Positions 34,764 through 47,141 of a stretch of DNA of 64,000 bases are shown here, piece by piece. This DNA comes from Ophiodon elongatus (Eukaryota; Chordata; Actinopteri; Perciformes; Hexagrammidae): contig JACSYO010000701.1 in NCBI GenBank assembly GCA_016806645.1, forward strand, positions 1-64,000, read 5' to 3'. The position numbers and the translations under genes are program-made. Every line of letters begins with the position of its first letter. The first letter of the stretch is position 1. The notes below the pieces were generated by a model. It saw nothing but the letters and a program-made list of their open reading frames with translations, did no database searches and was not told the DNA's origin.

Positions 34764-36442
34764 AGCTGCGAGCAGCGATGAACGGGTCCTCGCCCCTCTG
34801 CGCGCGTCGGGGGCACTGGCGGGGGCGCTGGCGGGACGCTGGCTCGCCTGGCCAAGAACGATCGAACGCCAGTCACACGTTTTTTCCCCGCGTGGAGTGT
34901 GTGAGGCAGGACTTTAAGCTTTGCAAATACTTCACCACTTCCTGTATCCGCTGTGCACCGCTAGACGACTCGCTCAACACCATGCGTCATGTTTCTCTAT
35001 GTGAAGTGTAGACCACATCATGTAAATGTCATGTAAATCAGGAGAGACCAGTCAGATAAAGTAAAGATAGCTGTTCATTGTTAACAGATTATATGTGATG
35101 ATAAAGTCTCGACAGAGTCTTTGGCACTTGGACTCTACAGGGAGATTTGGAATTGAGGGCCGTCTGCCCCGATCAGCAAAAAGATAAATCCCCCCGTGGA
35201 GTCCAGACCTGGTGGTGGTGGTGATGATGATGAGGCTGATAGAATGATGAGTTGATGAAGCTGATGGATCTGCAAAGACTGGGTGGAGATGGGGAGGTGG
35301 TGGGGTGCGTAACGGCAACATGAATGAACTGAAGGTAGAGAGATGGTCATATATAAAACAGACAGTGCCAAAATTATAGGCTCACCATGTAATTGTTTCG
35401 TTGTGCTTATTGGATAGAGGAGACCAGCTGATCTAAACAGCTGGTGTCATGATTGACAGCCCCGAACAATAACAGGAATTAAATAATGAGTGAGCATTCG
35501 TGAGAAGTGATTGGCAGGTGTATGAGAAATAAATTACGGGCTTGAAAGAGTATTGTCTTCTGACTAAACTTATGCTTTAGCGTCATGTAAATCCGATGTC
35601 GTTTATCACGTAACGCTGATTTCGTTTTTCCAGTAGGTGGCGCTATGAAATTGTGAACATTTCTTCATGGAAATGTGCTCAGGCCTGGACCAGCATCCTG
35701 CATGAGACATTTTGGGTGGATCGGATGCTGTACCTTGGAGTTACAACACCTTTCTCTATCATAGCGAACCGCACAAAATGGGTGTGAAATGGGCGCCACG
35801 CCAAGTCAAGGCCGTTCGACAAAAACTCACGATTTTAATAACTTATCATCACAAAGGTCTAAAGAGCATCCTGCCCAAATTTGAAGTCGAACGCATTAAT
35901 TCTGTAGGAGGAGTTCGTAAGAGTACAAAGGCTGAAAATTGTGAAGAATAACAAAAAAGCCCAAATTGGCCGAATTTCTGTAGCGCCCCGTAGAGTCTCA
36001 ATGGCATACAAATTTCAGGGCATCTTACAGGATGCAATGGGCACATATGCTGCAAATCCTGTGACACTAGGCCAAATGGTTTTGAGGTTATAAGTATTGA
36101 TGTACAAACCACGCCCCTAAGAAGTTCATTGGTCCTTATCATTATGAATGCAATGAGCTATCAACAATCTTTTAATCAGTTTTGATGATATAGGTCCAAT
36201 AATGATCCACAGCACATTTGGTATGAATCAGACCCAGCGTGTAGGAGGAGATCGCAAGAATGTGTTATTCACTAAATTCAAAATGCCGGAAAATCTAAGT
36301 ATGCGGAGCTTAGTGGTCTGAGAGGCTTTTTTGTAGAACAGGTGGAGCTGGACATGCGTGTCAAATTTCAAGTCAATCGGACAAACTGGCCAATTTCAAT
36401 AGAGTCCTCTCGGGCCGACTTCGTCGTTTGCTCGGACCCTAA
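34764..36442. mobile_element. Repeat X copy 2, split by repeat Y
   Basis: Second copy of X with the same left end (AGCTGCGAGCAGCGATGAAC after TTAA at 34760-34763) and right end (GCTCGGACCCTAA). Shared internal sentences include CATCACAAAGGTCTAAAG, GGCCAAATGGTTTT and GGTGGAGCTGGACATG, the last diverged in X1. The copy is about 1.12 kb without its inserted Y element. On the right TTAA is replaced by ATAA, so the duplication is imperfect here. It lies inside solo LTR T. Confidence 0.75.
35039..35581 (-). mobile_element. Repeat Y copy 2 with 11-bp duplication
   Basis: The best-bounded Y copy: 543 bp flanked by GTCATGTAAAT at 35028-35038 and 35582-35592. The element starts CAGGAGAGACCAGTCAGA and ends TTATGCTTTAGC on the plus strand. 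Read on the minus strand it has CCAAT (complement near 35407) and a TATATAA-like box (near 35350), as in Y1. An 11-bp duplication is longer than expected for LTR elements and suits target-primed retrotransposition better, but no poly-A or simple 3' tail is visible. Its mechanism is therefore unresolved. Confidence 0.75.
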
Positions 36443-36637
36443 TAAGCAGCAGTGTTGGCCGCAGGTGAGCAGCCAGCCAGACAAGGGAGCAACCACATCC
36501 ATGTTCAGGTGGTGAGTCTTTATATCCGGCCCTCCACCAGGCTCAGGTGTAGCTCATCAGCTGACGATGCTCAGCCTGAAAGACAAAGACACAGCAAACC
36601 GGACCCAGACCCCTGGTTGAATGGAGGGGTCGTAACA

Positions 36638-38605
36638 AGTGTCAACATGTAACAGTGACTTTAAATTTTTATGTTCAAAGTCCCAGTTCTCAACACAGAT
36701 CATATCCAGGTCTCTCCAATCTCATGAAGACTATGAGATTAGAGAAGTGGACAAATCAGTCAGAATTTTCTGAAAATGTCTCATATCAGATGACTCATGA
36801 CTCACCAAAGCAGCGTTACTGTCCGGGCACTTTCATTTTAGTTGACTGTCATTAAATAAGTGATATTGTTTTGCCCATGTAACCGAATATTGGCAAATCT
36901 TCAGAAACATTTGTGATAAAAACACTACTGTTGAATTGTTGCGGGGTGGCAATTGCCCTGAAATGTTTGTGGTTGTGTGCATATAGGGATGCAATGTGTG
37001 ATTGTGTACGTCATTCCCTTGTATGTGTGTGTGTGTTGTTGTGTGCGTGTAGCTAAGGATGAGAAGTCAAAAGCTTGTTGCCCCTACAAAATGTGAACAC
37101 TGTTTTTTACCTTGGTGTTGTTGGGGGAGTTGAGAGATTTTCTGCTGCTGAAAATACCAAGAGTCAGCCAACAATTTTGACTGAAAAAGAAAAGACAGTG
37201 TCATCTATTGATAGGGACAGGAGGTTCATATCATATTACAGCTCTGATGTAGGATCAAGAGTGGGCTCTTATGCATGGTTCTCTCACCACCAACGTAGAT
37301 AATACTGTACTGAGTGTGGGCTGATACCATTCATTTATGAACTGCTGAGCTGGCTGTTTTTGAGCAAGTTGAGTAAGTCCTCTCTTTGGCCTATTCTTGT
37401 GGAGACTAATAATAAGAGGAAAGTGTTCCTGAGGAGTATTTCAATATCCCCAGTAATATCTCCTTTAGCAATTCAAATGCTTCATGTTGAAATGGAATAT
37501 CTACCATGCCACAAGCACTTAATCTGAGCAAGGCAACATGCTGTATTTTAACAACATTTTAGAACAATGTATCCTCCAGATTTTGCGTCTGTACCCACCA
37601 TTTTGTTTGTGTGCTACTAAATCATCTCCATTGAAAGCTGTAGTGTAGTAATTTTCAGATGGAGGACAGTCTCTGTGAATCGGCCTATTTGTGATATTCT
37701 TAGTGTAAACTGTAAATCATGTGACTTACTGAGCCAGCTAGCTAGCTGCTGTTGGTCTGATAAGTTTGGTCAGAAGAAGTGTAGTATGTCATTATCTGAA
37801 TCGTCTTGTTGTATTTGGATAGAAGACAAGATGTGGGCATGGTTTAGGGCCTATACGGGAAGTAACTTTAGATCGGGCAATTGCTGTATTTTCTAACCCA
37901 CTGTTCACTGGCAATGACATTTTTGTGCATTCAAGTCATCAAATTGATTAAATATAATTAATACAGCCAATGGCAGGCTTATACCCACAGTCAAAGCCAG
38001 ACTAGCTGTGCATTGACTCAGTGGGGCTGACAACAGAATAAAGCAATCACTTTTCAATAATAGGTAGCAGATCTTTTTTCGTTTTAGGGAGGAAATCAAC
38101 AGATGCAGCTAAAAACTGCTTCGTTTTGATGTTGAGGTTGTAGGGATTTTAAAAGAAATCCAGCTGCCAAACCAGGCTCTTGTCCCGCTAGCTCCTGCAC
38201 ATAAAGCCTCCCCCTCCTCGGCGTGAGAGTTTGGTGGGGATAGTGAGCTGTGAGCCCGCTGGCTGCCGACTTGGTGGGGGGGCTGGGGGCGAACAAAGAA
38301 TATATTTAAATAATGTTTAGTAAATTAAACTAGTTAGTAAAAAGTCATATGTTGCAAACAGAATGGGTATGAGTAAATACGAGAATTTGCTTAGGAACCA
38401 GTTCATTAGATGCTGAAACAGAATGAATGTAGTAGTTAAATATGTGCCATATCTCTCTCTATTTATACAATACATAGCTAGCTAGCAAACTACCAAACCA
38501 GCTTCTTCTTTATGAATCGCCAATTTGTCTTTTTCTTCTTTTCTCTCCCCTCCTTTTTGCTTTTACTTTATGTCTTCCAATCCCCCATCAAAGACACATG
38601 CTAGC

Positions 38606-38646
<41 letters not shown>

Positions 38647-39895
38647 ATTATTATTTCAAATTCCATGCAAATTATACAGTTAAACCTCGGGGGTGCTCCA
38701 AATGTGGTAGATATGCGTTTGCATGTTTGTGTGACTGTACATTTGTAACAGTAGTAAAACTGAACCACGAGCCAATTAAAAGCTGCTCCGTCAGCAGCAG
38801 CAGAGTTTCCAGGCCTGTAGAACAGTGGGGGGTAATAAACACTGCACAGCCATGGGTTCTACCCCGGTCTCCATTTCTGCAAGGTGTCAGCTATAGTAAC
38901 ATATTTCTCTATCTATCAAATGAAAGCAGAAAGCACATACTCAGTGCATTGAAATGTCACAGTTTGAGTGCACAAATGAACACCTGATTAGGATTTATGT
39001 GTTGTAAAATGATGCATTAAGGATGTGTTATGGCCATCACATGCTGTGTAATTGAAAAACCACTGAGTGAACTGAAGAGAAAACACATTGCAACGTTGAA
39101 AACAAAATTGCTTTTAAGCAATTCAACTTTAGTATTTGTTAAAGTTGCAAAGGGTGGAAAATGGCCTTGACCAATGAGTGCCTTGGGACAAGATTCCTGT
39201 GGTCCCATTAAAGATGACAATTAAGGTGAACTTGCCTTTCAGTTTTAAGGTTTTTAGAAGGGTAGTCCAGCAAGAGTATCTTGTGGAACTTTTCAGGTCA
39301 GATCCCAGTACTGAAAAGATAATTAATCAAAACCTGCATTTACAAAAATATACAGATGAAATAACACTCATTCATTGAAATAACGGGACACAATGCTGAA
39401 AGTGGTCTAAGCAAATGGGAAAATCAATCTTTTCTGGTTCAGTAAGTTCAAATAATGAGCTTATAAGTCCAAGTCATGTGATGACATGCGTCTCGGTTCA
39501 TTTTATAGTAACACCCAGAGCGCTTCTCCATTCCAGGAATTGAAATGAGATGCCATGAAAGTGAAAGCAGACAATTCAATTGAACTAGATACCATAGAAG
39601 GATCGAGTTTACAAAGCAATCCGATTTGCTCGTTCATTAGGCATAAGGTAAGCATGAAGGCTTACAGACAGATGGATCACTGTACAGCAGCCAGTCTGAT
39701 TGAATTATACAAGGGAGAGAGCATAGATCTATTTACAGACACTGAAGAATTGCTGCATGAAATGCCTCCTGTGCCAAGGAATCAATCCTGGTGCGTACAC
39801 TGTGAGATTCCATCAAACTCAGGGCTTTCGTCCAGGAGACTGCTATTGTTGTCCCTTGCAAATTTTGAAGTAAAATGATGAAATTTTGTCATATG
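36638..39895. other. No gene seen
   Basis: About 3.3 kb without a supported gene. Open frames such as 38598-38987 start in the CA array, and 39555-39878 (107 codons) has no recognised motif. A GC-rich patch lies at 38180-38290. Confidence 0.55.
38609..38641. repeat. (CA)n microsatellite
   Basis: Sixteen CA units in an otherwise AT-rich stretch. Confidence 0.97.
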
Positions 39896-40182
39896 GTAAA
39901 TGGACTTGTACTTGTATCGAGCTTTTCTCATCTTCCAACCACTTTAACACTACATTCACCCATTCACATCCATTCATACACTGATGATAGGGGCTACCAT
40001 GCAAGGTGCCACCTGCCCATCAGGACTAACTAACATTCATACACCCTAGGCACAGCTACGAGAGCAACTTGGGGTTAAGTGTCTTGCCCAACGACACATT
40101 GACATGGACTAGTGGAGCCGGGGATCGAACCGCCGATCCTCTTATTGAAGGATGACCCTGCTCTACTACTGAGCCACAGTTG
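39896..40182 (-). mobile_element. tRNA-headed SINE, full-length copy
   Basis: The most complete of four copies, 287 bp. On the minus strand the tRNA-like head comes first: TGTGGCTCAGTAGTAGAGC as A box region and GGTTCGATCCCCGGC as B box region, roughly 50 bases apart as in a real tRNA. The body follows with ACCCCAAGTTGCTCTCG, and the tail contains the complement of GGACTTGTACTTGTATCGAG. It lies 75 bp upstream of RTE LINE copy 1. Confidence 0.85.
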
Positions 40183-40256
40183 TTGTTTGGGCAAAAATAA
40201 CTCACTTCCTTTACTTCAGTAACGGAAGCGGTGTTACTGAAGTATGCAAGTTACGT

Positions 40257-42538
40257 GATCGACTTTGTAATCGTTTTATCTGATCTGCAGCCGTATGTCT
40301 TGGACACTCGGGTGAAGAGAGGAGCAGAGCTGTCAACTGATCACCACCTTGTGGTGAGTTGGATCAGATGGCATGGGAATCGGCTGGAAAGACCCGGCAA
40401 GCCCAAACGTGTAGTGAGGGTGAACTGGGAACGTCTGGCAGAGGATCCTGTCCGGGAGGTCTTCAACTCCCACCTCCGGAAGAACTTCTCACACATCCCA
40501 AGGGAGGCTGGGGACATGGAATCCGAGTGGACCATGTTCAAAGCCTCTATTGTGGACGCGGCCGCTAGGAGCTGTGGTTGGAAGGTCACCGGTGCCTATC
40601 GTGGCGGTAACCCGAGAACTCGGTCGTGGACACCGGGGGTGAGGGAAGCCGTCAAACTGAAGAAGGAGGCCTTTCGGGCCTGGTTGGCTCAAGGGTCTCC
40701 TGAAGCAGCTGAGAGGTACCGGCAGGCCAGAAGGGCTGCAGCTGTGGTGGTCGCGGACGCTAAAACTTGGGCATGGGAGGAGTTCGGGGAGGCCATGGAG
40801 AAGGACTTTCAGTTGGCCTCAAGGAAGTTCTGGCAAACCATCCGACGGCTCAGGAAGGGAAAGCAGGGCTTACCCAAGGCTGTGCTCAGCATGGGGGGGT
40901 AACTGCTGACCCGGACGGGGGACATCATCGGGCGGTGGAAAGAGCACTTTGAGGAACTCCTAAACCCGGCCAACATGTCCTCTAGAGAGGAGGCAGCGCC
41001 TGAAGACTCGGGGGGGTGGCATCCATATCCTTGGCAGAGGCCACTAAGGTAGTCAAAAAGCTCCTTGGTGGCAAGGCGTCGGGGGTGGATGAGATCCGCC
41101 CTGAGATGCTGAAGGCGCTGGACGTTGTTGGGCTGTCTTGGCTGACACACCTTTTCAATGTCGCATGGGGGTCGGGAACAGTGCCCATGGACTGGCAGAC
41201 CGGGGTGGTGGTTCCCATTTTCAAAAAAGGGGACCGGAGAGTGTGCTCGAATTATCGGGGTATCACACTACTCAGCCTCCCGGGGAAAGTGTATGCCAGG
41301 GTGCTGGAAAGGAGGCTCCGACCGATTGTCGAAGCTCGGATTCAAGAGGAGCAGTGCGGATTCCGTCCCGGTCGTGGAACAGTGCACCACCTCTTTACCC
41401 TCGCAAGACTACTGGAGGGGTTTTGGGAGTTTACCCAACCAGTCTACATGTGTTTTGTGGACTTGGAGAAGGCCTTCGACTGGGTCCCTCGGGGTTTTTT
41501 GTGGGGGGTGCTGCGGGAGTATGGGGTGCCGGACCCGTTACAGCGGGTCATCCGGTCTCTGTACGACTGCAGTCGGAGCTGTGTTCGTATTCTCGGCAAT
41601 AAGTCAAACGCGTTCCCGGTGGGTGTTGGCCTCCGCCAGGGCTGCCCTTTATCACTGGTCCTGTTCATGACTTTCATGGACAGGATATCTAGGCGTAGCC
41701 GGGGGGAGGAGAACGTCGGGTTCGGGGTCTCGGGATCGCCTCTCTGCTGTTCGCAGATGATGTGGTCCTGTTGGCCTCTTCGGACCATGACCTCCAGCAG
41801 TCACTGGGGCGATTTGCAGCCGAGTGTGAAGCGGCGGGGATGAGAGTAAGCACATCCAAATCCGAGGCCATGGTGCTCTGCCGGAAACCGGTGGATTGCT
41901 CCCTCCGGGTGGGGACGCAGTGCCTGTCGCAAGGGAAGGAGTTGAAGTATCTTGGGGTCTTGTTCACGAGTGAGGGTAAGATGGAGCGGGAGATCGACCG
42001 ACGGATCGGTGCGGCTGCAGCAGTAAAACAGGCGCTGCACCGGACCGTCCTGGTGAAGAGGGAGCTGAGCCGGAAGGCAAAGTTCTCAATTTACTGGGCG
42101 GTCTACGTTCCGACCCTCACCTATGGTCACGAACTCTGGGTCGTGACCGAAAGAACGAGGTCTTGGATACAAGCGGCCGAAATGAGTTTTCTCCGTAGGA
42201 TGGCCGGGCTCAGCCTTAGAGATAGGGTAAGGAGCTCGGACATCAGGAGGGAACTTGGAGTTGAGGCGCTACTCCTTCGTATCGAAAGGAGTCAGCTGAG
42301 GTGGTTCGGGCATCTAATCAGGATGCCTCCTGGACGCCTCTCGTTAGAGGTTTTCCAGGCACGCCCAACTGGTAGGAGGCCCCGGGGAAGACCCAGAACA
42401 CGCTGGAGGGATCATATCTCCCAGCTGGCCTGGGAACGCTTCAGGAACACCCAGAACGAGCTGGAACGTGTTGCGGGTGAGAGGGAAGCCTGGGTCGGCC
42501 TGCTAGGCCTGCTGACACCGCGACCCGACCCCATATAA
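40257..42538 (+). pseudogene. RTE endonuclease-end/RT ORF relic, copy 1
   Basis: Three long frame blocks. Block 1 (40257-40902) has the end of the endonuclease, VLDTRVKRGAELSTDHHLV, and the linker to SRKFWQTIRRLRKGKQG. Block 2 (41016-41740) is reverse transcriptase: KLLGGKASGVDEIRPEMLK, NYRGITLLS, QCGFRPGRGT, CFVDLEKAFD (catalytic Asp) and GLRQGCPLS. Block 3 (41745-42538) starts with FADDVVLLAS (catalytic Asp pair) and holds the C-terminal region GHELWVVTERTR and GRRPRGRPRTRWRD. Blocks 2 and 3 are separated by loss of one G in a G-run near 41725 compared with copy 2. Blocks 1 and 2 are also out of frame. Apart from these breaks the sequence is well kept. Confidence 0.9.
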
Positions 42539-42572
42539 GCGGATGGAAATTGATGGATGGATGGATGGATGG
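40257..42572 (+). mobile_element. RTE-clade LINE copy 1 (Rex3/Expander-like)
   Basis: A 5'-truncated non-LTR element on the plus strand. Homology with copy 2 begins at 40257, inside the endonuclease, and runs to a (GATG)n 3' tail at 42551-42572. Short GATG-type tandem tails and frequent 5' truncation are known for fish Rex3 and related RTE elements. The GC content (about 55-60%) stands out sharply from the AT-rich surroundings. Confidence 0.88.
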
Positions 42573-43348
42573 TGATTCATGCTGGAATGCATAAAATACC
42601 CATATAATATATAATGTATAATGTTATAACATTGTTTATGAATGAATACATCCATTTTGGTTGGTTGTTACTTAAGGCATGTATCACTAAATTTTTATAA
42701 AAAAGTATATTCCCCACATTTTATAATAACCACGTCAATATATAATCATTAATTACAAAATGCGGGAACATTTTAAACATTCCAATAAAGCTGTTCATTA
42801 TAAAACGTGTCAGATTATTACAAAATGTGGGTGTTGTCACCTAATGAGGTGAAAATGTGTCTAGTCACTACATAATCCGTATTATCATATAATGTCTTGT
42901 TACAGCCCTTGGAATGGTAGAAATACATCTGAATACATCTCAACAACAAACCTTGGTTTGACCTGGCCACAAACAAGATGGAGGGATTAGTCTTGTAGTG
43001 TGTTTTGGTTCCAAAGGTCACATGGGACTGGTATTTGACCTAACCAATAGGGTACTTGGTCCGACGAAGGGGTACTTTGCATTGAGCTGGGGATTATTTT
43101 TGTGGAACCTGGGACCTGACAGTAAGGGCACTTGGTCTTACCATTGGTGACCAGAAGGACCCTTGTGCTGACCAAGGGGCACTCGACCTGAATGCAGAAG
43201 CATTTGGACCCCTTAAGTGCTCTTTGTTGGGACATTATGCTAGAGATAGATATATCCTTAAACAACATAAATAGGCAATGGTGGTGCAAGGAAAAAGAGT
43301 TGTTTTGTAGTTTTGAAGCAATAAAGAAAATTGAATAAGAATAGACGA

Positions 43349-43350
<2 letters not shown>

Positions 43351-43417
<67 letters not shown>
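43351..43417. repeat. (GT)n microsatellite
   Basis: About 33 pure GT units. Confidence 0.97.
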
Positions 43418-43419
<2 letters not shown>

Positions 43420-43610
43420 CAGATAAACAGTGGCTACAACAGTTCTAATATCATCTACTGTTCCCTCCACTCCTCTGGTGCCTGACTGTATTCCCTTTGA
43501 GGCTCTTTGAGATCTTCTTCTAAGGGCAGGAAGAAGTGCTGGAGGGAAGAGAAAGGAAACTACAGTGGAGTTCCTCTCACACACTCAACAAATAACTTGT
43601 ATCCACTGGG

Positions 43611-43611
<1 letters not shown>

Positions 43612-43642
<31 letters not shown>
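43612..43642. repeat. (TA)n microsatellite
   Basis: About 15 TA units. The Tyr/Ile frame across it is an artefact. Confidence 0.95.
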
Positions 43643-43644
<2 letters not shown>

Positions 43645-45393
43645 TGTTACTCTCCAAGCCAAACTGATGAACCCAGGTCAGAAAGATGCCCTCATTTTTT
43701 CTCGAATTAGTTAAATACAAACTATGTGTTTGATGTGTATGTCTTAGCTATTGATTTAACAAAGCTGAAATTAGTTTGTTTTCCTTCCCTAATCATACTT
43801 AATCTGGTCTTGAATTAAAGAGATGGGACTCTTGATTCACCATAATTACCATCACCATCACTTTGACAGTGGGTCTCTGGAGACTGAGCAACATTTTGAT
43901 TCCCCGTTGCCAAACTCCACGCTGCTGTAGACAGCTGGTGTTATGGGGCTAACATTCACAGGGGATATGATTTGGAATAATTACAGAGATTATCTGTGTA
44001 ATTAATCCTGTGTAATATATTCCATTTTTAAAAGCGAGAATGCCATCCCATAATTATTCTCATATAGAGGGAGCACAGGACAGCACTTGTTAATAATACT
44101 AATGTGGTCTTGGGTGTTTTGATGCATAAATTCTGTCTGATTCTGTAAATCCAAAGATTTCTCTATATTTTCGTCTTAAATTTCAGAGAGAGCGACAAAT
44201 CTAAACATTTTCTGGCAATTGTTAGGCAGTTCAGTGACCATTCAAGTGTGTGAATTGTGCTTCAGGCTAATAATGCATGTAGAAATAGTAAAGACTAAAA
44301 TGATCTCATACACTAGTGGGCCACTGAGAACAATACTGACAAAATGCTGATATGTGGTCTTAAAGATTTGATCATTTCAAAGAAATGGGCTCATTAGGCT
44401 TGAATTGGATCTCTAATTTAATATGACAGTGCTAGACACCACCATGGCTTCCTAGATTGGATGTGATAGTCTCCATATATTGTTTGGTGAAACTGAATGT
44501 GGTTTCACAATGGCTGCCCAGGGACTGTTACACATCTTGCCAAAAAGCCATTTGGTAATGTATTCATGAAGAGTCTCCAGAGGAAGGCAGCTTCCAACTG
44601 CCACTGAGCTGCCTCTCAAAAACACATCACATTGCCAAAGGTTCAAATGTCAGTCGAATAATGTACTGTAATGCCTTACTCCATGGATTGTGAGAAGCTC
44701 GAAAGACAATATTTCCACTTGTACATTCATGTCAAAATCTCCATGGATTTTTTTTTGTGAAATGGCCCTTATCTTGATGATCTCTGAAATGTATTATTTA
44801 CCCTTCAGCTATAAATTTAAGTTCAAATTTGTTAGTATTCATCTTCTGGCGCTTTGTTATCCCCTTTCATACATCGTCTGCACATGTTGCAGTTAGGTTG
44901 CTTAATAATCTCTCTGTTCTCTATTTCTCGACGATCCTCTTTCCATTCAAGCTCCATTATAGCCCAAAATCAAAAATTAGAAATTCTCCTCAGAGGGCTT
45001 TACAATCTCTACACATACGACATCCTCTCATTGGTTCAGGAAAAATTCCCCCTAAAAACCTTTTAACGGGGAGAAAAATGAAAGAAACCTTCAGGAGAGC
45101 AACAGAGGAGGATCCTCTCTCAGAATGGACAGAAGTACAATAGATGTCATGTGTACAGAATAAACAACTCATTACACCTTCTATCTTCCTCTCTCCCTCT
45201 GCCTGGGTTGTGTGAACTTAAATATATTTTTTTATTGAGAAATATCTATAAATTAAAGAGGCCTACCACAGCTTGGCCTTCTCTTACCTAAGCACCTCTC
45301 ACTATCACACTTGTTCCTACTTCCTTATCTGTCATTCCCTAATGAGTTATATAACTCAAAGTTATTCACATTTAAAGACAAAATAGAGAAGTG

Positions 45394-45395
45394 TG

Positions 45396-45437
<42 letters not shown>

Positions 45438-45440
45438 TAT
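45394..45440. repeat. (TA)n microsatellite
   Basis: About 22 TA units with one TG interruption. Confidence 0.95.
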
Positions 45441-46800
45441 TCATCAATACATGTACTTGCAAATTAATCGGAACGTAATCTATAAATCTATGCATAAATA
45501 AATAGACTAATTAACTGTTAAATATTTGATATTTATTGGCCAGTAAAAAGATAATTTTAAAAACAAATACATGATTACTAAGATTATATAAATCAATAAA
45601 TAGTTCAAATTTAAATGACATTTACAAAAACAACATGAAACAGTCAGTAAGTATCTGAGTAATCATTGAAAAATACATTCATGAATTCATCAATAAAAAA
45701 TGTAGTTTTTTATTGATGAATTAAGAAAATGCTGTTTATAAAGAGGAATAGATAACTGGGTTCACAAATTGAAATAAACAGGCATTTAAAATGGAAATTT
45801 CCTTTTCAATTGGCATTTCCATTTCCCTGCTGCTTTTCCTTTTTGTAGGTATTCTAATGAAGTAGGTCTACTCTGTCAGTGCACAGTATTACAGGACACA
45901 CCTTCCAAATATTACATCCTCGAAACGGTTGCAGTTAGTTTTAGGCAGGAAAACAATTTGGTTAGGTATATGCACAAAAATGACTTAGTTCAATTTAAAA
46001 AAAGATCCTGAATTGTGTTTAAATAAACAAGATAATCTGTAAAGTTATATCAGGGGGCATGTTGTTTGGTGAAGTGGGTGTGTCATGCAACTTGTGACGG
46101 CAGATAGACCCTTCTCTTTCGCTTTGCTTTGTCAGTAAACAATAATCCATGTGATGGAACAAGCTCTTTTTGGTTAGAGAGATGTACCCCCCCCCCCCTC
46201 AATACTCAAGCTATTTTAGCACTAGGAAGATTATTTTAGCTACAGAAGTATTTTGCCTTGGCTTTCACTCTCTCTCTTTTCACTTTCTTAAAATGTCCAA
46301 CATCAATCTATCTATAAAGAATTCTAAGGGACACTCCAATAAAATTGGTGGAGACACAGTAGACCCTGAACTTTGTCACTCACCCTGGGAAGACACCCTG
46401 TTGACGGTAATATGCAAGGCACATTATCATCACTCAAGAGTAATATACAATGCTTAGATGTATTTGTATAAGAGTTTTTAGTTATGAGGTTATGTTAGCT
46501 TGTAAAAATATATCTTGGGAGTCCTACTCGATGGCGACGAAGAGGCCCATTTGGGCAGAACCCAGCCCAATCTGGCAACACTGATACCTCCTAATGGCTT
46601 TCTCCCTCAGCCCACAATTTAAATCCCTCCGGAAGAGTCGGGCAGGATTTTTTCGGAAACAAACACACGTAACATTGCTTTAAGATTGCCCGTCCACATC
46701 ACGTTGAAGACTCATTCAAAGCACAAATGTGCAATGCTCTTGGACACCACCTTTTGGTGTCACTTAGACATTCACTAGTTTCATTGTGCACTTTTATTAA

Positions 46801-47141
46801 AGCTGCAGGGGTGTGTCGTGGTGAGGTTGCCGATTGCTACCAACTGAAACTTCCCCCATGTGCCAAACGTGTAAGAGAACTACGGTGGCCGACGTGAAAG
46901 CGCTAATGGCCATATCTAGAACCGGTGTGTGGTTTGTCCGTTCTAGGCTACTGTAGAAACATGGCGACAGACTCAGTGAAGAGGATCCGCTCCGAATGTA
47001 GCTATAAACTGCTAATTCTAAGAAAGAGAAAACACCACAATTCTTATTCCAAGGTGATTGTACACTCAAGAAAACATTCTGCATACTACGTCATTTTCCA
47101 TTTTCGCAAATAGATCCACCCAAATGCTACAGACTGTTGCT
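46801..47141. mobile_element. MITE flanked by TTAA
   Basis: A 341-bp element flanked by TTAA at 46797-46800 and 47142-47145. The ends AGCTGCAG (left) and CTGTTGCT (right, complement AGCAACAG) form a short imperfect inverted repeat. The inside contains GAACTACGGTGGCCGACG and CTACTGTAGAAACATGGCG, a sequence widely dispersed in teleost genomes as far as I recall. The 62-codon frame at 46925 is not a gene. The TTAA target and AGCTGC end resemble repeat X. Confidence 0.65.

Larger units (their letters stand above)
34638..36637 (-). mobile_element. Solo LTR T, split by repeat X
   Basis: The ends are TGTTACGACCC (34638) and GGGTCGTAACA (ending 36637), the short inverted TG...CA termini of a retrotransposon LTR. 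Read on the minus strand there is a TATA box (complement of CTTTATAT at 36514-36521) and, further on, an AATAAA signal (complement near 34707). Without the insertion it is about 320 bp, a normal solo LTR length. No internal retroviral-type genes are present. A clear 5-bp target duplication is not visible (GAATG against AGTGT), so the flanks may have changed. Confidence 0.7.
42573..46796. other. No gene seen; several microsatellites
   Basis: About 4.2 kb with no supported gene. It contains the arrays listed separately and a C12 run at 46187-46198. The stretch at 43050-43220 holds a loosely repeated phrase of the type GGGTACTTGGTCCGAC / GGGCACTTGGTCTTAC, perhaps a degenerate minisatellite. Confidence 0.55.

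Noticed and set aside
34638..36637. DNA transposon with TGTTACGACCC inverted ends
   Set aside because: TG...CA ends, a TATA box and an AATAAA signal in LTR order, and a 320-bp length after removing inserts, fit a solo LTR better.
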